NCBI RefSeq assembly: GCF_003627215.1
Contig: NZ_CP032677.1
Location: 2,423,501 to 2,487,500, forward strand
Length of the DNA stretch: 64,000 nucleotides
Source: Pseudomonas sp. Leaf58
GTDB lineage: Bacteria; Pseudomonadota; Gammaproteobacteria; Pseudomonadales; Pseudomonadaceae
Direction of reading: 5' to 3'
The notes below the pieces were generated by a model. It did not search any database. It saw only the letters and a list, made by a program, of their open reading frames with translations, and was not told the origin of the DNA. The position numbers were made by a program, and so were the translations under genes. This document shows positions 1 to 8,718 of this stretch, one piece after another; within the stretch, counting starts at the first letter, position 1, and each line of letters begins with the position of its first letter.

Positions 1-480
1 GGCGGCGATACCGTTGCGGTAACGGTCGAGTACTGCGCGGGGCCAGGGATCGTTGGCAAAGGCGATCCAGGCTTTGCGGTAGAGCAGGGTATCGATGTTG
101 ATGAACGAGGCAATCACAGTGTGGCCCTCGGTGGCGCACCACGTGGGCAATGGCCTGGGTGGCCCCAAGGGTATCGGCGACACCGCAAAGCGCCGCAAGG
201 TGCCTTCTGCCGCTACCTCGTAGGCCTGCCAGACTTCCTGGTCGACTAGCACGTAGACATAGCCTTGGCGCAGCAGGCGCAATTGGTCGGTGTGCATCGG
301 GTGGAAGGTGATTTCGCTGTCGTCCGCCAGGCGAAAGGGGCGCCCGGTATCGGGGCGTGGCGCGTAGGCTTCGCGCAGCAGCAGGATCGGCAGGCCGGAG
401 CGTTCGCAGGCATTACAGCGGCCGTAGGTGTCGGGTATAGCTTCCTGCACGGCGAGGTGAATGGCTTTGCTGATGCTCAT
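1..480 (-). CDS. VasX-like T6SS effector, N-terminal part (partial)
   Basis: The reading frame is open from an ATG at 480 down to the window edge, giving 160 residues with no stop, so the gene is cut. The N-terminus has the C-N-A-C-E-R-S-G-L-P-I-L pattern followed by a conserved R-x-A-Y-A-P segment and a 'LRQGYVYVLVD' block. These are typical of the VasX N-terminal region found in large T6SS-delivered toxins of the BTH_I2691 type (family knowledge). A good ribosome site (AAGGAA) lies 7 nt before the start. The toxic C-terminal part is outside the window, so the activity cannot be stated. A T6SS adaptor or immunity gene would be expected further left. Confidence 0.72.
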   Translation of the reverse strand, partial: MSISKAIHLAVQEAIPDTYGRCNACERSGLPILLLREAYAPRPDTGRPFRLADDSEITFHPMHTDQLRLLRQGYVYVLVDQEVWQAYEVAAEGTLRRFAVSPIPLGPPRPLPTWCATEGHTVIASFINIDTLLYRKAWIAFANDPWPRAVLDRYRNGIAA

Positions 481-591
481 GAGGCATTCCTTTTCCAGTG
501 ATTTGACCCAACGGCCAAAACACTAGCGAGGAACGCTTTCGCAGGGGAGCAATGGGCGTCCTAAAACTTTGTAGGAATCTTCGCTTTCGGC

Positions 592-1548
592 TCAATGGGT
601 ACGCGCAGCCCGCACCTCCCGCGCCGTGCAGCCATACTGCTGGCGAAACGCCCGGGTGAATTGCGCCTGGTCGGCAAACCCCCAGCGGAACGCCAGTTCG
701 CCGATGGCCAGGTGGCAGTGCGGGTCGCGCAGCTGCCGATGCACGGCCTCCAGGCGCTGCTGGCGCACCCACTCGCCAAGGGTATAGGGCGTGATCGCAA
801 ACAGCTTGTGCAGGTAACGCAGTGACAGCCCGCAGGCGCTGGCGATGGTTGCTGGCGACAGCTCGGGGTCGCCGAGGTGTTGCAGCACATACTGCTCAAC
901 CCGCGTCAGGTGCAGGGTACTGAGGTTGTTGCCTTCGCTGCCCAGTACCCGCTCATCCTGTTGCAAGGCCAGGAGCAGGGTAGCCGTGGCCTGCTCCAGC
1001 AGCAGGTGGCGGGCAGCCGCGGGGCTGGCGTCAAAATGCCGGGCGCACAGGTCCAGTTGTTCGACAAAGATACGCCCCAGGCCCTGGCTGGCATCGAAGC
1101 AGTGGCGGGTATAGCGCTTGTGCCCCAGCAGGTTGGCCTTGAGTGCGCGTTCGGGCAGCTTGAGTACCCACAGGTCGTTCTGCGCGCGGTAATGGAAGCG
1201 GTAGGGCGCATCGCCGCGCTCGACGATGAAGCCGCCCGGGCTGCAACTGAGTAGGTGGCCTTCCTGCTCGAAATGCACCTCGTTGCTGCGCGGTACGGTC
1301 ACCAGGTAGAACGCTTCATGGTCCTGGCCGATGTGCGCCTTGCTGCGCGAGTAGCCCAGTTGGCTGGAGCGCAGGCGCGACAAGCTGAGGGGCGTGCTGG
1401 GCGTGCTCCAGCGCTGCAGGTGGCCATCGAATGGCTGCTCGGCGGCGAATTCCAGGCTCAACGGGAAGTAGGTATCACTGATGGCTTCGGCCCAGCGCGC
1501 CTGGCGTTCCGCTTGTGGCCAGCCGTGGGTCGAAAGTTCGGTGGGCAT
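592..1548 (-). CDS. AraC-family transcriptional regulator
   Basis: 318 residues. The C-terminal ~100 residues contain two helix-turn-helix motifs of the AraC/XylS type (…ATIASACGLSLRYLHKLF… and …LAIGELAFRWGFADQAQFTRAF…). The N-terminal ~200 residues fit the cupin-like ligand-binding domain found in many catabolic AraC regulators. I place the start at the ATG at 1548 because AAAGGA lies just upstream; an earlier in-frame start at 1608 has no such site. It lies downstream of hyuBA on the same strand but is separated from it by a strong hairpin (1626-1664). It may regulate hyuBA or the T6SS effector side; neither is shown by the sequence. Confidence 0.85.
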   Translation of the reverse strand: MPTELSTHGWPQAERQARWAEAISDTYFPLSLEFAAEQPFDGHLQRWSTPSTPLSLSRLRSSQLGYSRSKAHIGQDHEAFYLVTVPRSNEVHFEQEGHLLSCSPGGFIVERGDAPYRFHYRAQNDLWVLKLPERALKANLLGHKRYTRHCFDASQGLGRIFVEQLDLCARHFDASPAAARHLLLEQATATLLLALQQDERVLGSEGNNLSTLHLTRVEQYVLQHLGDPELSPATIASACGLSLRYLHKLFAITPYTLGEWVRQQRLEAVHRQLRDPHCHLAIGELAFRWGFADQAQFTRAFRQQYGCTAREVRAARTH

Positions 1549-1625
1549 GGTTTGTCCTTTTTCAAAGAGGGCAGCATTGAAAAAAGGAACTGCAGGCAAG
1601 CTACTCAAGCAGCTCTTGTTATTGT

Positions 1626-1664
1626 GCCAACCGCCCGGCAGCGCAAAGCTACCGGGCGGTTGGC
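1626..1664. terminator. Strong hairpin between hyuA and araC
   Basis: A perfect 13-bp stem (GCCAACCGCCCGG at 1626-1638 with its complement at 1652-1664), extended inward by AGC/GCT. It lies directly after the hyuA stop (1697, minus strand) and before the araC start. There is no good U-tract on either side, so it could be a terminator or an mRNA-stabilising structure. Confidence 0.55.
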
Positions 1665-1696
1665 AGGCCCATGATCGGCGCGAGCCGACCTGTAGA

Positions 1697-3781
1697 TCAA
1701 GCCCCGCGTGTCACCCGGTAGGTGGCCGAAGGCTCCAGGCGTGCTTGCCAGCCAGGTGGCAGGACGATGTTGGTGGTGTCTTCCTCGATTACGCAGGGGC
1801 CGTGCACGGTCTGCCCGGGCAGCAGGCGGTTACCGTTGAACACCGGCGTGGGTTGCCAGTCGCCGTCGGCACTGAACAGCATCGGGCGCAGCGTGGCCGG
1901 GGTGGGCGCGGGCGGTTGGGCCGGGCCCTGCAACTCGGGCTGCGGCGGGCGCGGCAAGTGGCCGATTACCGAGCATTCCAGGTTCACCAACTCCACCGGG
2001 CTGGCCGCTTCGCTATACGAGTACAGGGTTTGGTGGCGGGTATGGAAGCGGCCAATCAGCTCGGCCAGGCCCGTGTCGTCGAGGGCGTGCTGCTCCAGCT
2101 CCACGCTGCATTCGTGGATTTGCCCCAGGTAGCGCATTTCCAGGGTGTAGTGGCAGCTGCTGGCCTGGTCGGCAAAGCCGTCTTCGCGCAGGTTGGCCAG
2201 GCCCTGTTGGCGCAGTTCGGCGAGGGCCTGGTTGAGTTGCGCGAGGTTCACGTGCCCGGCGTCCAAGCGCATCGACAGGCTGGTGAGCTGGTCGTAGCGT
2301 ACGTCGGAAAGAATCTGCCCGAACGCACATAGGCCCGAAGCCACTTTAGGGATCAGCACGGTCTGCATGCCGATCTCCTCGGCCAGACGTACCACGTGCA
2401 GGCCCGCTGCACCGCCTGCACCGATCAGGGCGAAGTCGCGCGGGTCGTGGCCGCGCTCGATGGAAACTCGGCGAATACCGTTGACCATGTTCAGGTTGAC
2501 CAGGGTGGTGATGCCGAAGGCGGCGCGCTCTACGCTGATGCCCAGGGGTTCGGCTATCTTGCTGCGGATGGCATCCAGCGCTGCCTGGCGATTCAGGCGG
2601 ATGCTGCCGCCCAACAGCGCGCCATCGGGCAGGTAGCCCAGGGCCAGGTTGGCGTCGGTTACGGTTGGCTCTGTGCCCCCCTTGCCGTAGCACACCGGCC
2701 CGGGCGTGGCGCCGGCGCTGCGCGGGCCGACCTGGAGCATGCCAAACTCATCCAGGTGAGCGATGGAGCCTCCACCGGCACCCAAGGTTTCCACCTGGAT
2801 CATCGGCACACCGATGCGCTGGCGCAGGAAGTCGACATCCTTGCTGAAGTTGGTGCGCCCGGCGTTGGTCAGGGTGATGTCGAACGAAGTACCCCCCATA
2901 TCGACCGTGATGACGTTGTCGATGCCGAACGGGCGGGCCACCGCCAGCCCCGCCTGGGGGGCCGAGGCCGGCCCGGAGTTGATTGCATTGACCGCGCGTT
3001 CGCGCATCAGCTGCCCGGGCGCCAGCCCGCCGTTGGACTGGAAGTAACGCACCGGCTGTTGCGCGCCGAGTTCCTCGAACAGGCTGTCGATACGGGCCAC
3101 GTAGCGCGCCATCACCGGGCTGAGGTAAGCGTTGACCACGGTGGTGGAGGTGCGGGTGTATTCGCGAATCTGCGGGAACACCTCGCAACCGGTGCAGACG
3201 AACACCCCGGGCAAGGCGGTCCGTACCAGTTCGGCGGCGCGTTGTTCGTGGCTGGGGTTGCGCACCGACCACAGGAAGGAAATGGCTACCGCCTCCACGC
3301 CTTCGGCACGGAAGTAGTCGATGGCGGCGTGAATGGCGCGCTCGTCCAGCGCGCTGTGTTCACGGCCATCGCCGAGAATACGGCCACCGATGGGGCGGCG
3401 CAGGTGGCGCGGGGCGAGCATGTGCGCGGGGGGGTAATGGGCGTCGTAGCGGTGGCCTTCTTCCTTGTGGCCCAGGCGAATCTCCAGGCTGTCCTCGTGG
3501 CCCTCGGTGCACAGCAGGCCCACCTTGGCCCCGGTGCGTTCGATCAGGGCGTTGAGGCCGACCGTGGTGCCGTTGATGCACAGGTCGCAGTTGGCGATCA
3601 GCTCAGCCGGGCTGCGGCCGGTGGCGTCGGCGATTTGCGCCAGGCCGGCGCGTATGGCCAAGGTGCCGTCCTGCGGTGTGGACGGCGCCTTGAACAGCTG
3701 CACGCCGCCGTCGCGGTCGGCCAGGATGAAGTCGGTGAAGGTGCCGCCGGCGTCGATGCCCAGGCGATATTGGTTGCGCAT
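1697..3781 (-). CDS. hyuA: Hydantoinase/oxoprolinase subunit A (HyuA-like)
   Basis: 694 residues. The N-terminus carries the actin/hexokinase-fold phosphate-binding motif G-I-D-A-G-G-T-F-T-D, followed by 'NGTTVGLNALIERTGAKVGLL', as in the ATP-dependent N-methylhydantoinase/5-oxoprolinase A family. It would couple ATP hydrolysis to opening of a cyclic amide together with HyuB. The start is the ATG at 3781 with GGAG about 8 nt upstream; longer frames upstream overlap hyuB and lack a ribosome site. It lies 13 nt after hyuB, so the two are co-transcribed. The substrate (hydantoin, 5-oxoproline, or another lactam or ketone) cannot be decided from sequence. Confidence 0.9.
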   Translation of the reverse strand: MRNQYRLGIDAGGTFTDFILADRDGGVQLFKAPSTPQDGTLAIRAGLAQIADATGRSPAELIANCDLCINGTTVGLNALIERTGAKVGLLCTEGHEDSLEIRLGHKEEGHRYDAHYPPAHMLAPRHLRRPIGGRILGDGREHSALDERAIHAAIDYFRAEGVEAVAISFLWSVRNPSHEQRAAELVRTALPGVFVCTGCEVFPQIREYTRTSTTVVNAYLSPVMARYVARIDSLFEELGAQQPVRYFQSNGGLAPGQLMRERAVNAINSGPASAPQAGLAVARPFGIDNVITVDMGGTSFDITLTNAGRTNFSKDVDFLRQRIGVPMIQVETLGAGGGSIAHLDEFGMLQVGPRSAGATPGPVCYGKGGTEPTVTDANLALGYLPDGALLGGSIRLNRQAALDAIRSKIAEPLGISVERAAFGITTLVNLNMVNGIRRVSIERGHDPRDFALIGAGGAAGLHVVRLAEEIGMQTVLIPKVASGLCAFGQILSDVRYDQLTSLSMRLDAGHVNLAQLNQALAELRQQGLANLREDGFADQASSCHYTLEMRYLGQIHECSVELEQHALDDTGLAELIGRFHTRHQTLYSYSEAASPVELVNLECSVIGHLPRPPQPELQGPAQPPAPTPATLRPMLFSADGDWQPTPVFNGNRLLPGQTVHGPCVIEEDTTNIVLPPGWQARLEPSATYRVTRGA

Positions 3782-3794
3782 GATCAGTCTCCGG

Positions 3795-5540
3795 TCAGTG
3801 CGGGGCGCGGGCAAGGCGGGTTGCGGGTTCATCCAGGTGGCCATCGGCATCGAGGACCACGCCGTATTCCAGGGCGGCGCCCTGGGGCGAGACCAGGCCA
3901 TTGCGCACATCCTGCAACACCGAGGCGATCGGGCGCTGCAGCGGGTCGCCGTAGCCACCGCCACCGGGGTTGATATTGATGATCCGCTCGCCGGGTTGCA
4001 GGGTGAGCATCGGGTTCTGCGTGTAATGGTCTTCGTTGCCGTCGGCGTGGCGGTGGATCAGCCGGCCCAGCTTGGGTTCGAGCAGGGCGTTGCGTGCCCC
4101 GGCGGCACCGGCGGTGGGCAACTGACGGCCTTCGCCGAAACCGACCACGGTCATCGCATGGTCCAGCGGCTCGATTTCCAGGCGGGTGCCCGAGCCACCG
4201 CGAAACTCGCCGGCGCCGCCACTGTCGGTCATCAGGCTGTAGCGGTGGATGAGCACCGGGTAGGCGTGTTCGAGCAGTTCGATGTCACCGCTCATCAGCG
4301 CGCCAAAGCAGCACAACGGCCCGCAGGCGTGCCAGCCATCCATCACCTTGTTGGCGCCGGCGCCGGCAATGATCGAGGCCAACACCATGGTCACGTATTC
4401 GCTGTTGCTGTTGCGCGGGTCGTGGCCGGCGATGTTGATGCCGCTGGTGTGGCCCCAGGAAGCCGTCACCCGCTGCGGCGAGGCTTGCTCCAGTGCCGTG
4501 CGCACGGCATCGGCCAGGGTCTCCATCGGCGTGGTGGTGCAGTTCACGTGGGGCGCCGGTTCTGCGGCGTTGCACAGCGTACCCTTGGGCCCAACGTCGA
4601 CCGTGACGCAACGGTACAGGCCTTCGTTATACGGCGGTGCGACCTGGGCGAACATCATCAGCCCCAGGTACACGCCGGACACCGAGTTGCCTTCGTAGGA
4701 ATTGATGAAGTACGGCACTTGCGGCGGGCTTTCGATGCGCACGTGGGCCTGGTCGCCACGCACCTGCACATGGGCGGTGATGGCCAGTTCACCCAAGCCG
4801 TGGCCGGAGTCCTCAAGCACCGCAGTGCCGCTGTAGTCGCCGTCCGGCACGTCGCGCAGCAGCGCGCGCATGTGCCGGTCGGCCATGTTCTTCAGCTCGG
4901 CGATGCAGGCCCGCACCTGCGCCACACCATACTTGTCGAGCAGCTCCAGCAGGTGCCGCTCGCCGACCTTGCAGGCGCCGTACTGGGCATTGAGGTCGCC
5001 TTCCTGGTAGGGGCGGGCGCGCATGTTGGTGAGCATGAAGTTGATGACGTCTTCACGGCGCTTGCCCTTTTCCCATAGTTTGACCGGGGGAATGCGCAGG
5101 CCTTCGGCATAGATTTCCTTGGCGTCGGGGTTGTAGCCAGCCGGTACCGGGCCGCCGATGTCGGTCAGGTGGCCCTTGCACACGGTCCAGAACACCAACT
5201 CGCCCTGGTAGTACACCGGTTTGTACATGCAGCAGTCGAGAATATGGCTGCCCTTGTAGGCCGGGTCGTTGTGGTAGATCACATCGCCTTCGGCGATGTC
5301 GTCGCCGAAGAACGCGGCCACGCACTTCATGGCCGGGATCAGCGAGCCGAGATGGATGGGAATGTCCTGGCCTTGCAGGATCATTTCCGGCAAGTGGTCG
5401 AACAGCGAGTTGGAATAGTCATGGGCCAGGTTGAACACACTGGAGCGCCCGGTCTTTTCCAGGGTCAGGGTCATTTCCCGTTGCGCTGTTTCCAGCGCAC
5501 CTCGGACAACCGCAAGGGTGATCGGATCTACTGTTTGCAT
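3795..5540 (-). CDS. hyuB: Hydantoinase/oxoprolinase subunit B (HyuB-like)
   Basis: 581 residues, the usual length for the B subunit of the N-methylhydantoinase/oxoprolinase/acetone-carboxylase-like family. The protein opens with D-P-I-T-L-A-V-V-R-G-A-L. It contains the conserved 'HNDPAYKGSHILD' region, the probable metal- or substrate-binding part, and ends with the glycine-rich 'NPGGGGYGDP' segment typical of HyuB. It is the first gene of the hyuB-hyuA operon on the minus strand. The ribosome site is weak (GGTGA). The promoter must lie in 5541-5760, before repeat element A. The substrate is not predictable. Confidence 0.9.
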   Translation of the reverse strand: MQTVDPITLAVVRGALETAQREMTLTLEKTGRSSVFNLAHDYSNSLFDHLPEMILQGQDIPIHLGSLIPAMKCVAAFFGDDIAEGDVIYHNDPAYKGSHILDCCMYKPVYYQGELVFWTVCKGHLTDIGGPVPAGYNPDAKEIYAEGLRIPPVKLWEKGKRREDVINFMLTNMRARPYQEGDLNAQYGACKVGERHLLELLDKYGVAQVRACIAELKNMADRHMRALLRDVPDGDYSGTAVLEDSGHGLGELAITAHVQVRGDQAHVRIESPPQVPYFINSYEGNSVSGVYLGLMMFAQVAPPYNEGLYRCVTVDVGPKGTLCNAAEPAPHVNCTTTPMETLADAVRTALEQASPQRVTASWGHTSGINIAGHDPRNSNSEYVTMVLASIIAGAGANKVMDGWHACGPLCCFGALMSGDIELLEHAYPVLIHRYSLMTDSGGAGEFRGGSGTRLEIEPLDHAMTVVGFGEGRQLPTAGAAGARNALLEPKLGRLIHRHADGNEDHYTQNPMLTLQPGERIININPGGGGYGDPLQRPIASVLQDVRNGLVSPQGAALEYGVVLDADGHLDEPATRLARAPH

Positions 5541-5763
5541 AGGTCACCAACGTTTATTCTTGTGCTTTGGGTGCGTGCCGCGGTGTGGCGGCGCGTGGTG
5601 ACAGGCTACGGCGCAGGGTGGGCGGAAGGCTTGTCGCTGGGTGTACTGGTTGTTGTGTTTGGGCGCACAAACAAGCAGGGCGAGCGTCTTTATCCCGGTG
5701 GGAGCAAGGCGGACAGAGGTGAACTGACAGGGTGCCTGCCTCTGGTCTTGGGGTGGCGCACAA
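5541..5763. other. Intergenic leader of hyuBA
   Basis: No credible coding region. It should contain the hyuB promoter (minus strand), but I could not identify a convincing -35/-10 pair or sigma-54 box. Short open frames here run into the neighbouring repeat and look like chance. Confidence 0.4.
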
Positions 5764-6128
5764 ATCGAGCGCCGCCCGCGCGGCGCTTCGCGGCGCAAGG
5801 CCGCTCCCACATCTGTTTCGGGCCAGTTATTCCTGTGCCAGGTGGGTTGCAGCCTTGGTGCATGACTGAAGACGAATGAAGATCAGCTGCGCAACCTTCG
5901 ATATCGAATGGAACAAACAAGGCGGGCAGAGGAGACTACACAGGAGTGACTGGCCAGGTGGGTTGCAGCCTTGGTGCATGACTGAAGACGAATGAAGATC
6001 AGCTGCGCAACCTTCGATATCGAATGGAACAAACAAGGCGGGCAGAGGAGACTATACAGGAGTGACTGGCCCAAAACAGATGTGGGAGGGGCCTTGCGCC
6101 GCGAAGCGCCGCGCGGGCGGCGCTCGAT
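5764..6128. repeat. MITE-like repeat element, copy A (core tandemly duplicated)
   Basis: The 64-bp arms at 5764-5827 and 6065-6128 are inverted copies matching at 62 of 64 positions; each begins ATCGAGCGCC at the outer end. Between them lies a ~116-bp core present twice in tandem (5838-5953 and 5954-6069; I see one difference, C/T in the GACTACACAGG segment). The core contains the palindrome TTCGATATCGAA. The same arms and a diverged core in the opposite orientation occur at 61659-62169. Short open frames inside are translations of the repeat, not genes. There is no transposase, so it would be non-autonomous if mobile. Confidence 0.8.
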
Positions 6129-6180
6129 CTCACAGGCGCTAAAACTCTCAAGACAGCCGCTCCTACAGGCGATAAAGGCG

Positions 6181-7035
6181 CTACTGCGCCAGCATCTGCC
6201 GCACCAGCCACTGCCCCGCCGGGCCCAGCGCGCGTCGGCTTGACCAAACCACATCCATATCGACCCGCCGCGGGTAACCGGCGACGTGCAATTCCACCAG
6301 CCCACTGCCAAACCGCGCTACCAACGCCCTGGGCAGCTCAGCCCAACCAAACCCGCGCACGGCGAACTCCAACAGGGTGAGGTAGTCCGGCGCCGACCAG
6401 GCCTGGCCGCGGCCCTGATGCAGGCTGGGGGCATAGGTTTTGATATACAGCCGCCGTGCACTTTCAAGGTGCTGCATCTGCACGTTGGCCAAGCCCGCCA
6501 ACGGGTGCTCGCCGGCCACGTACACGCCGAATTCCGCCTGCTCGGGCAAACGGGCCACGGCCACGTCGGCAGGGTAGCTGGGCTGCGCGGCAAGGATGCC
6601 GACCTGGGCCAGGCCCTGCTGGATCAGCTCGATCACATCGGCGTCTTCGGACGGGCCGCAGCGCAGCTCGGTATGCGGGTAGTGCTGGGCAAAGCAGGCC
6701 ATCACCGCGCCCTGGAAGGTGACGCTGTAGCTGTCCGACATTACTACCGAGACCAGCGCCTCGACGTTTTCCGCCAAGCGTACCGCCAACGCATCGAGTT
6801 GGGCGCTGGCATCGAGAATCGCCTCGACATGGCTCAGCACCTGCCGGCCAGCGTCATTCAGCGTGGGGTGGCGGCCGCCACGGTCGAACAGAGGGCAACC
6901 CACATCGGCCTCGAAATTGGCGATGGCGATGCTGATGGTGGACTGGCTTTTGCGCAGCTTGCGCGCTGCGGCGGAGAACGAACCCAGCGAGGCGGCTTCG
7001 ACAAAGGCGACTAGAGCTTCGGGAGAGTAGCGCAT
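6181..7035 (-). CDS. LysR-family regulator, divergent from PACE pump
   Basis: 284 residues. The N-terminal winged helix-turn-helix (M-R-Y-S-P-E-A-L-V-A-F-V-E-A-A-S-L-G-S-F then AAARKLRKSQSTIS) is a standard LysR DNA-binding domain, followed by a substrate-binding effector domain. The start is the ATG at 7035, which fits the family N-terminus; an upstream GTG at 7101 would add 22 residues and run through the operator. It is divergent from the PACE efflux gene at 7127 with a long inverted repeat (7040-7085) between. This arrangement is the same as AceR-AceI in Acinetobacter (established for that pair), so it probably controls the pump and itself. Confidence 0.88.
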   Translation of the reverse strand: MRYSPEALVAFVEAASLGSFSAAARKLRKSQSTISIAIANFEADVGCPLFDRGGRHPTLNDAGRQVLSHVEAILDASAQLDALAVRLAENVEALVSVVMSDSYSVTFQGAVMACFAQHYPHTELRCGPSEDADVIELIQQGLAQVGILAAQPSYPADVAVARLPEQAEFGVYVAGEHPLAGLANVQMQHLESARRLYIKTYAPSLHQGRGQAWSAPDYLTLLEFAVRGFGWAELPRALVARFGSGLVELHVAGYPRRVDMDVVWSSRRALGPAGQWLVRQMLAQ

Positions 7036-7039
7036 GGTA

Positions 7040-7085
7040 TTGATAAAACTGATAGTAGCTATGTCGCGAGTATCAGTTCTATCAA
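7040..7085. promoter_or_regulatory. Inverted-repeat operator between lysR and PACE gene
   Basis: TTGATAAAACTGATA (7040-7054) is repeated in inverted form as TATCAGTTCTATCAA (7071-7085), with one mismatch and a 16-bp spacer. It lies centrally between the two divergent starts (7035 and 7127), where a LysR tetramer would bind. Both arms also contain the T-N11-A pattern usual for LysR sites. Confidence 0.7.
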
Positions 7086-7126
7086 AGAAAATAGGAAGCA
7101 CGACTCACGCAATGGATGGAATTGCA

Positions 7127-7558
7127 ATGAAAAACAACGTCTCCTTCACCGAACGCCTGGTCCATGCCGTCGGTTATGAGGTCTTCGCCGTGCTGCTGTG
7201 TGCGCCACTACTGTCCTGGGTCATGGGCAAGTCGCTGGCGACGGCAGGGGCGCTGGCAGTGACGCTGTCGGTGATCGCCATGGTGTGGAATATGGTCTAC
7301 AACGCGCTGGTCGACCGTTACGTACAGGTCGAACGTATTCACTGGACCGCCCGCGCACGCTTTGTGCACGGCCTGGGCTTCGAAGCCGGGCTGGTGGTGT
7401 GGTGCCTGCCGGTAGCAGCGTGGATGCTGGATATCTCGTTGCTGCAGGCGTTCATGGTGGAGCTGGGCTTCTTCGTGATCATCTTGCCCTACACCGTGCT
7501 GTACAACTGGGCCTTCGACAAAGCCCGGCATTTGCTGATGCAGCGTCGCCTTGCATGA
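7127..7558 (+). CDS. PACE-family efflux transporter (chlorhexidine/biocide type)
   Basis: 143 residues with four hydrophobic segments arranged as two tandem bacterial transmembrane-pair domains. Each repeat has the family signature 'ERLVHAVGYEVFAVLL' / 'ARFVHGLGFEAGLVVWCLP' and 'WNMVYNALVDR' / 'YTVLYNWAFDK'. The conserved membrane-embedded glutamate sits in the first helix. PACE proteins are inner-membrane proton-driven exporters of chlorhexidine, acriflavine or short diamines (family knowledge). The start at 7127 has a purine-rich GGATGGA upstream; an in-frame ATG at 7112 is possible. It is divergent from its probable LysR regulator. Confidence 0.9.
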   Translation: MKNNVSFTERLVHAVGYEVFAVLLCAPLLSWVMGKSLATAGALAVTLSVIAMVWNMVYNALVDRYVQVERIHWTARARFVHGLGFEAGLVVWCLPVAAWMLDISLLQAFMVELGFFVIILPYTVLYNWAFDKARHLLMQRRLA

Positions 7559-7580
7559 ATATGCGGCCCGGCGCTGGCTG

Positions 7581-7624
7581 GTGTAGGAGCGGCTTTAGCC
7601 GCGAACACCGGCGTAGCCGGTGCC
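7581..7624. repeat. REP palindrome
   Basis: Contains TGTAGGAGCGGCTTTAGCCG followed by GCGAACACCGGCGTAGCCGG, a variant of the P. putida REP core, directly downstream of the PACE gene. Confidence 0.75.
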
Positions 7625-7640
7625 CTTCGCGTCAACCCAT

Positions 7641-7681
7641 AAAAAAACGGGGCATGCCATTGCTGGCATGCCCCGTTTTTT
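7641..7681. terminator. Bidirectional rho-independent terminator
   Basis: A-rich 5' side, stem CGGGGCATGCCA / TGGCATGCCCCG with a 4-nt loop, then a run of T. It is symmetrical, so it can end both the PACE gene (plus) and ilvE (minus), which converge here. Confidence 0.92.
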
Positions 7682-7698
7682 CATACCGCTAAAACGCC

Positions 7699-8718
7699 TC
7701 AGGCGACTTTGACGATCCAGCCAGCCGGTGCTTCTACATCACCGCTCTGGATGCCGGTCAGCTCGTTGTAGAGCTTCTGGGTAACCGGGCCGACCTTTTC
7801 CAGGTCGTGGAACACATGCAGCTTGCCGTTGTACTCGATGCCGCCGATCGGGGTGATCACCGCAGCGGTACCGCAGGCGCCGGCTTCGATGAAGCGGTCC
7901 AGTTTGTTGATCTCGACATCGCCTTCGATCACGGTCAGGCCCAGGCGCGATTGCGCCAGTTCCATCAACGACAGGCGGGTGATGCCTGGCAGCACCGAGG
8001 CCGATTTCGGGGTGACGAACTCTTTGTTGGCGGTGATGCCGAAGAAGTTGGCCGAGCCGACCTCCTCGATCTTGGTGTGGGTCAGCGGGTCCAGGTAAAT
8101 GGCGTCGGCGAAGTTGGCCTTCTTCGCTTCAGCGCCTGGCTGCAGGCTGGCGGCGTAGTTGCCACCGACCTTGGCTGCGCCGGTGCCTTGCGGTGCTGCG
8201 CGGTCGAAGCTGGAAATCTGGAAGTTGTGCGGCTTCATGCCGCCCTTGAAGTACGAGCCAACAGGGATGGCGAAGATCGAGAAGATGAACTCGGGGGCGG
8301 TGCGCACGCCAATGTTGTCACCGGTGCCGATCACGAATGGGCGCAGGTAGAGGGCGCCTTTACCGTGCGGTGGGACGAATTTTTCGTTGGCCTTGACCAC
8401 TTGCTTGCACGCTTCGATGAACACCTCGGTTGGCACTTGCGGCATCAGCAGGCGGGCGCAGCTGCGCTGCATGCGTGCGGCGTTCTGGTCCGGGCGGAAC
8501 AGGTTGATCGAACCGTCCTTGCAACGGTAGGCCTTGAGGCCCTCGAAGCACTGCTGGCCATAGTGCAGCGCCGTGGAGCCTTCACTGATGTGCAGCACGT
8601 TGTCTTCGGTCAGGGTGCCTTTGTCCCACTCGCCATTGCGCCATACGGACAGGTAGCGTTTGTCGGTTTTGATGTAGTCGAAACCCAGCTTGTCCCAATT
8701 AATGCTTTCGTTGCTCAT
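7699..8718 (-). CDS. ilvE: Branched-chain amino acid aminotransferase
   Basis: 339 residues, the usual length of the class IV PLP-dependent branched-chain aminotransferase of the longer, BCAT-like type. Recognisable segments are 'HYGQQCFEGLKAYR' (substrate pocket), 'KVGGNYAASL' with the PLP-binding lysine region, and 'EVGSANFFGI'. It interconverts valine, leucine and isoleucine with their 2-oxo acids in the cytoplasm. The ATG at 8718 is preceded by GAGGGTG; a longer frame to 8877 has no support. It is monocistronic, ended by the terminator at 7641-7681. The window also holds valine-catabolism-type genes at 22.8-25.1 kb, but they are not linked. Confidence 0.95.
   Translation of the reverse strand: MSNESINWDKLGFDYIKTDKRYLSVWRNGEWDKGTLTEDNVLHISEGSTALHYGQQCFEGLKAYRCKDGSINLFRPDQNAARMQRSCARLLMPQVPTEVFIEACKQVVKANEKFVPPHGKGALYLRPFVIGTGDNIGVRTAPEFIFSIFAIPVGSYFKGGMKPHNFQISSFDRAAPQGTGAAKVGGNYAASLQPGAEAKKANFADAIYLDPLTHTKIEEVGSANFFGITANKEFVTPKSASVLPGITRLSLMELAQSRLGLTVIEGDVEINKLDRFIEAGACGTAAVITPIGGIEYNGKLHVFHDLEKVGPVTQKLYNELTGIQSGDVEAPAGWIVKVA

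Noticed and set aside
5690..6311. Several small open frames in repeat A with peptides such as G-P-K-Q-M-W-E-R-P-C-A-A-K-R-R
   Set aside because: They are translations of the repeat arms and core, appear in the same form in repeat B, and have no ribosome sites.
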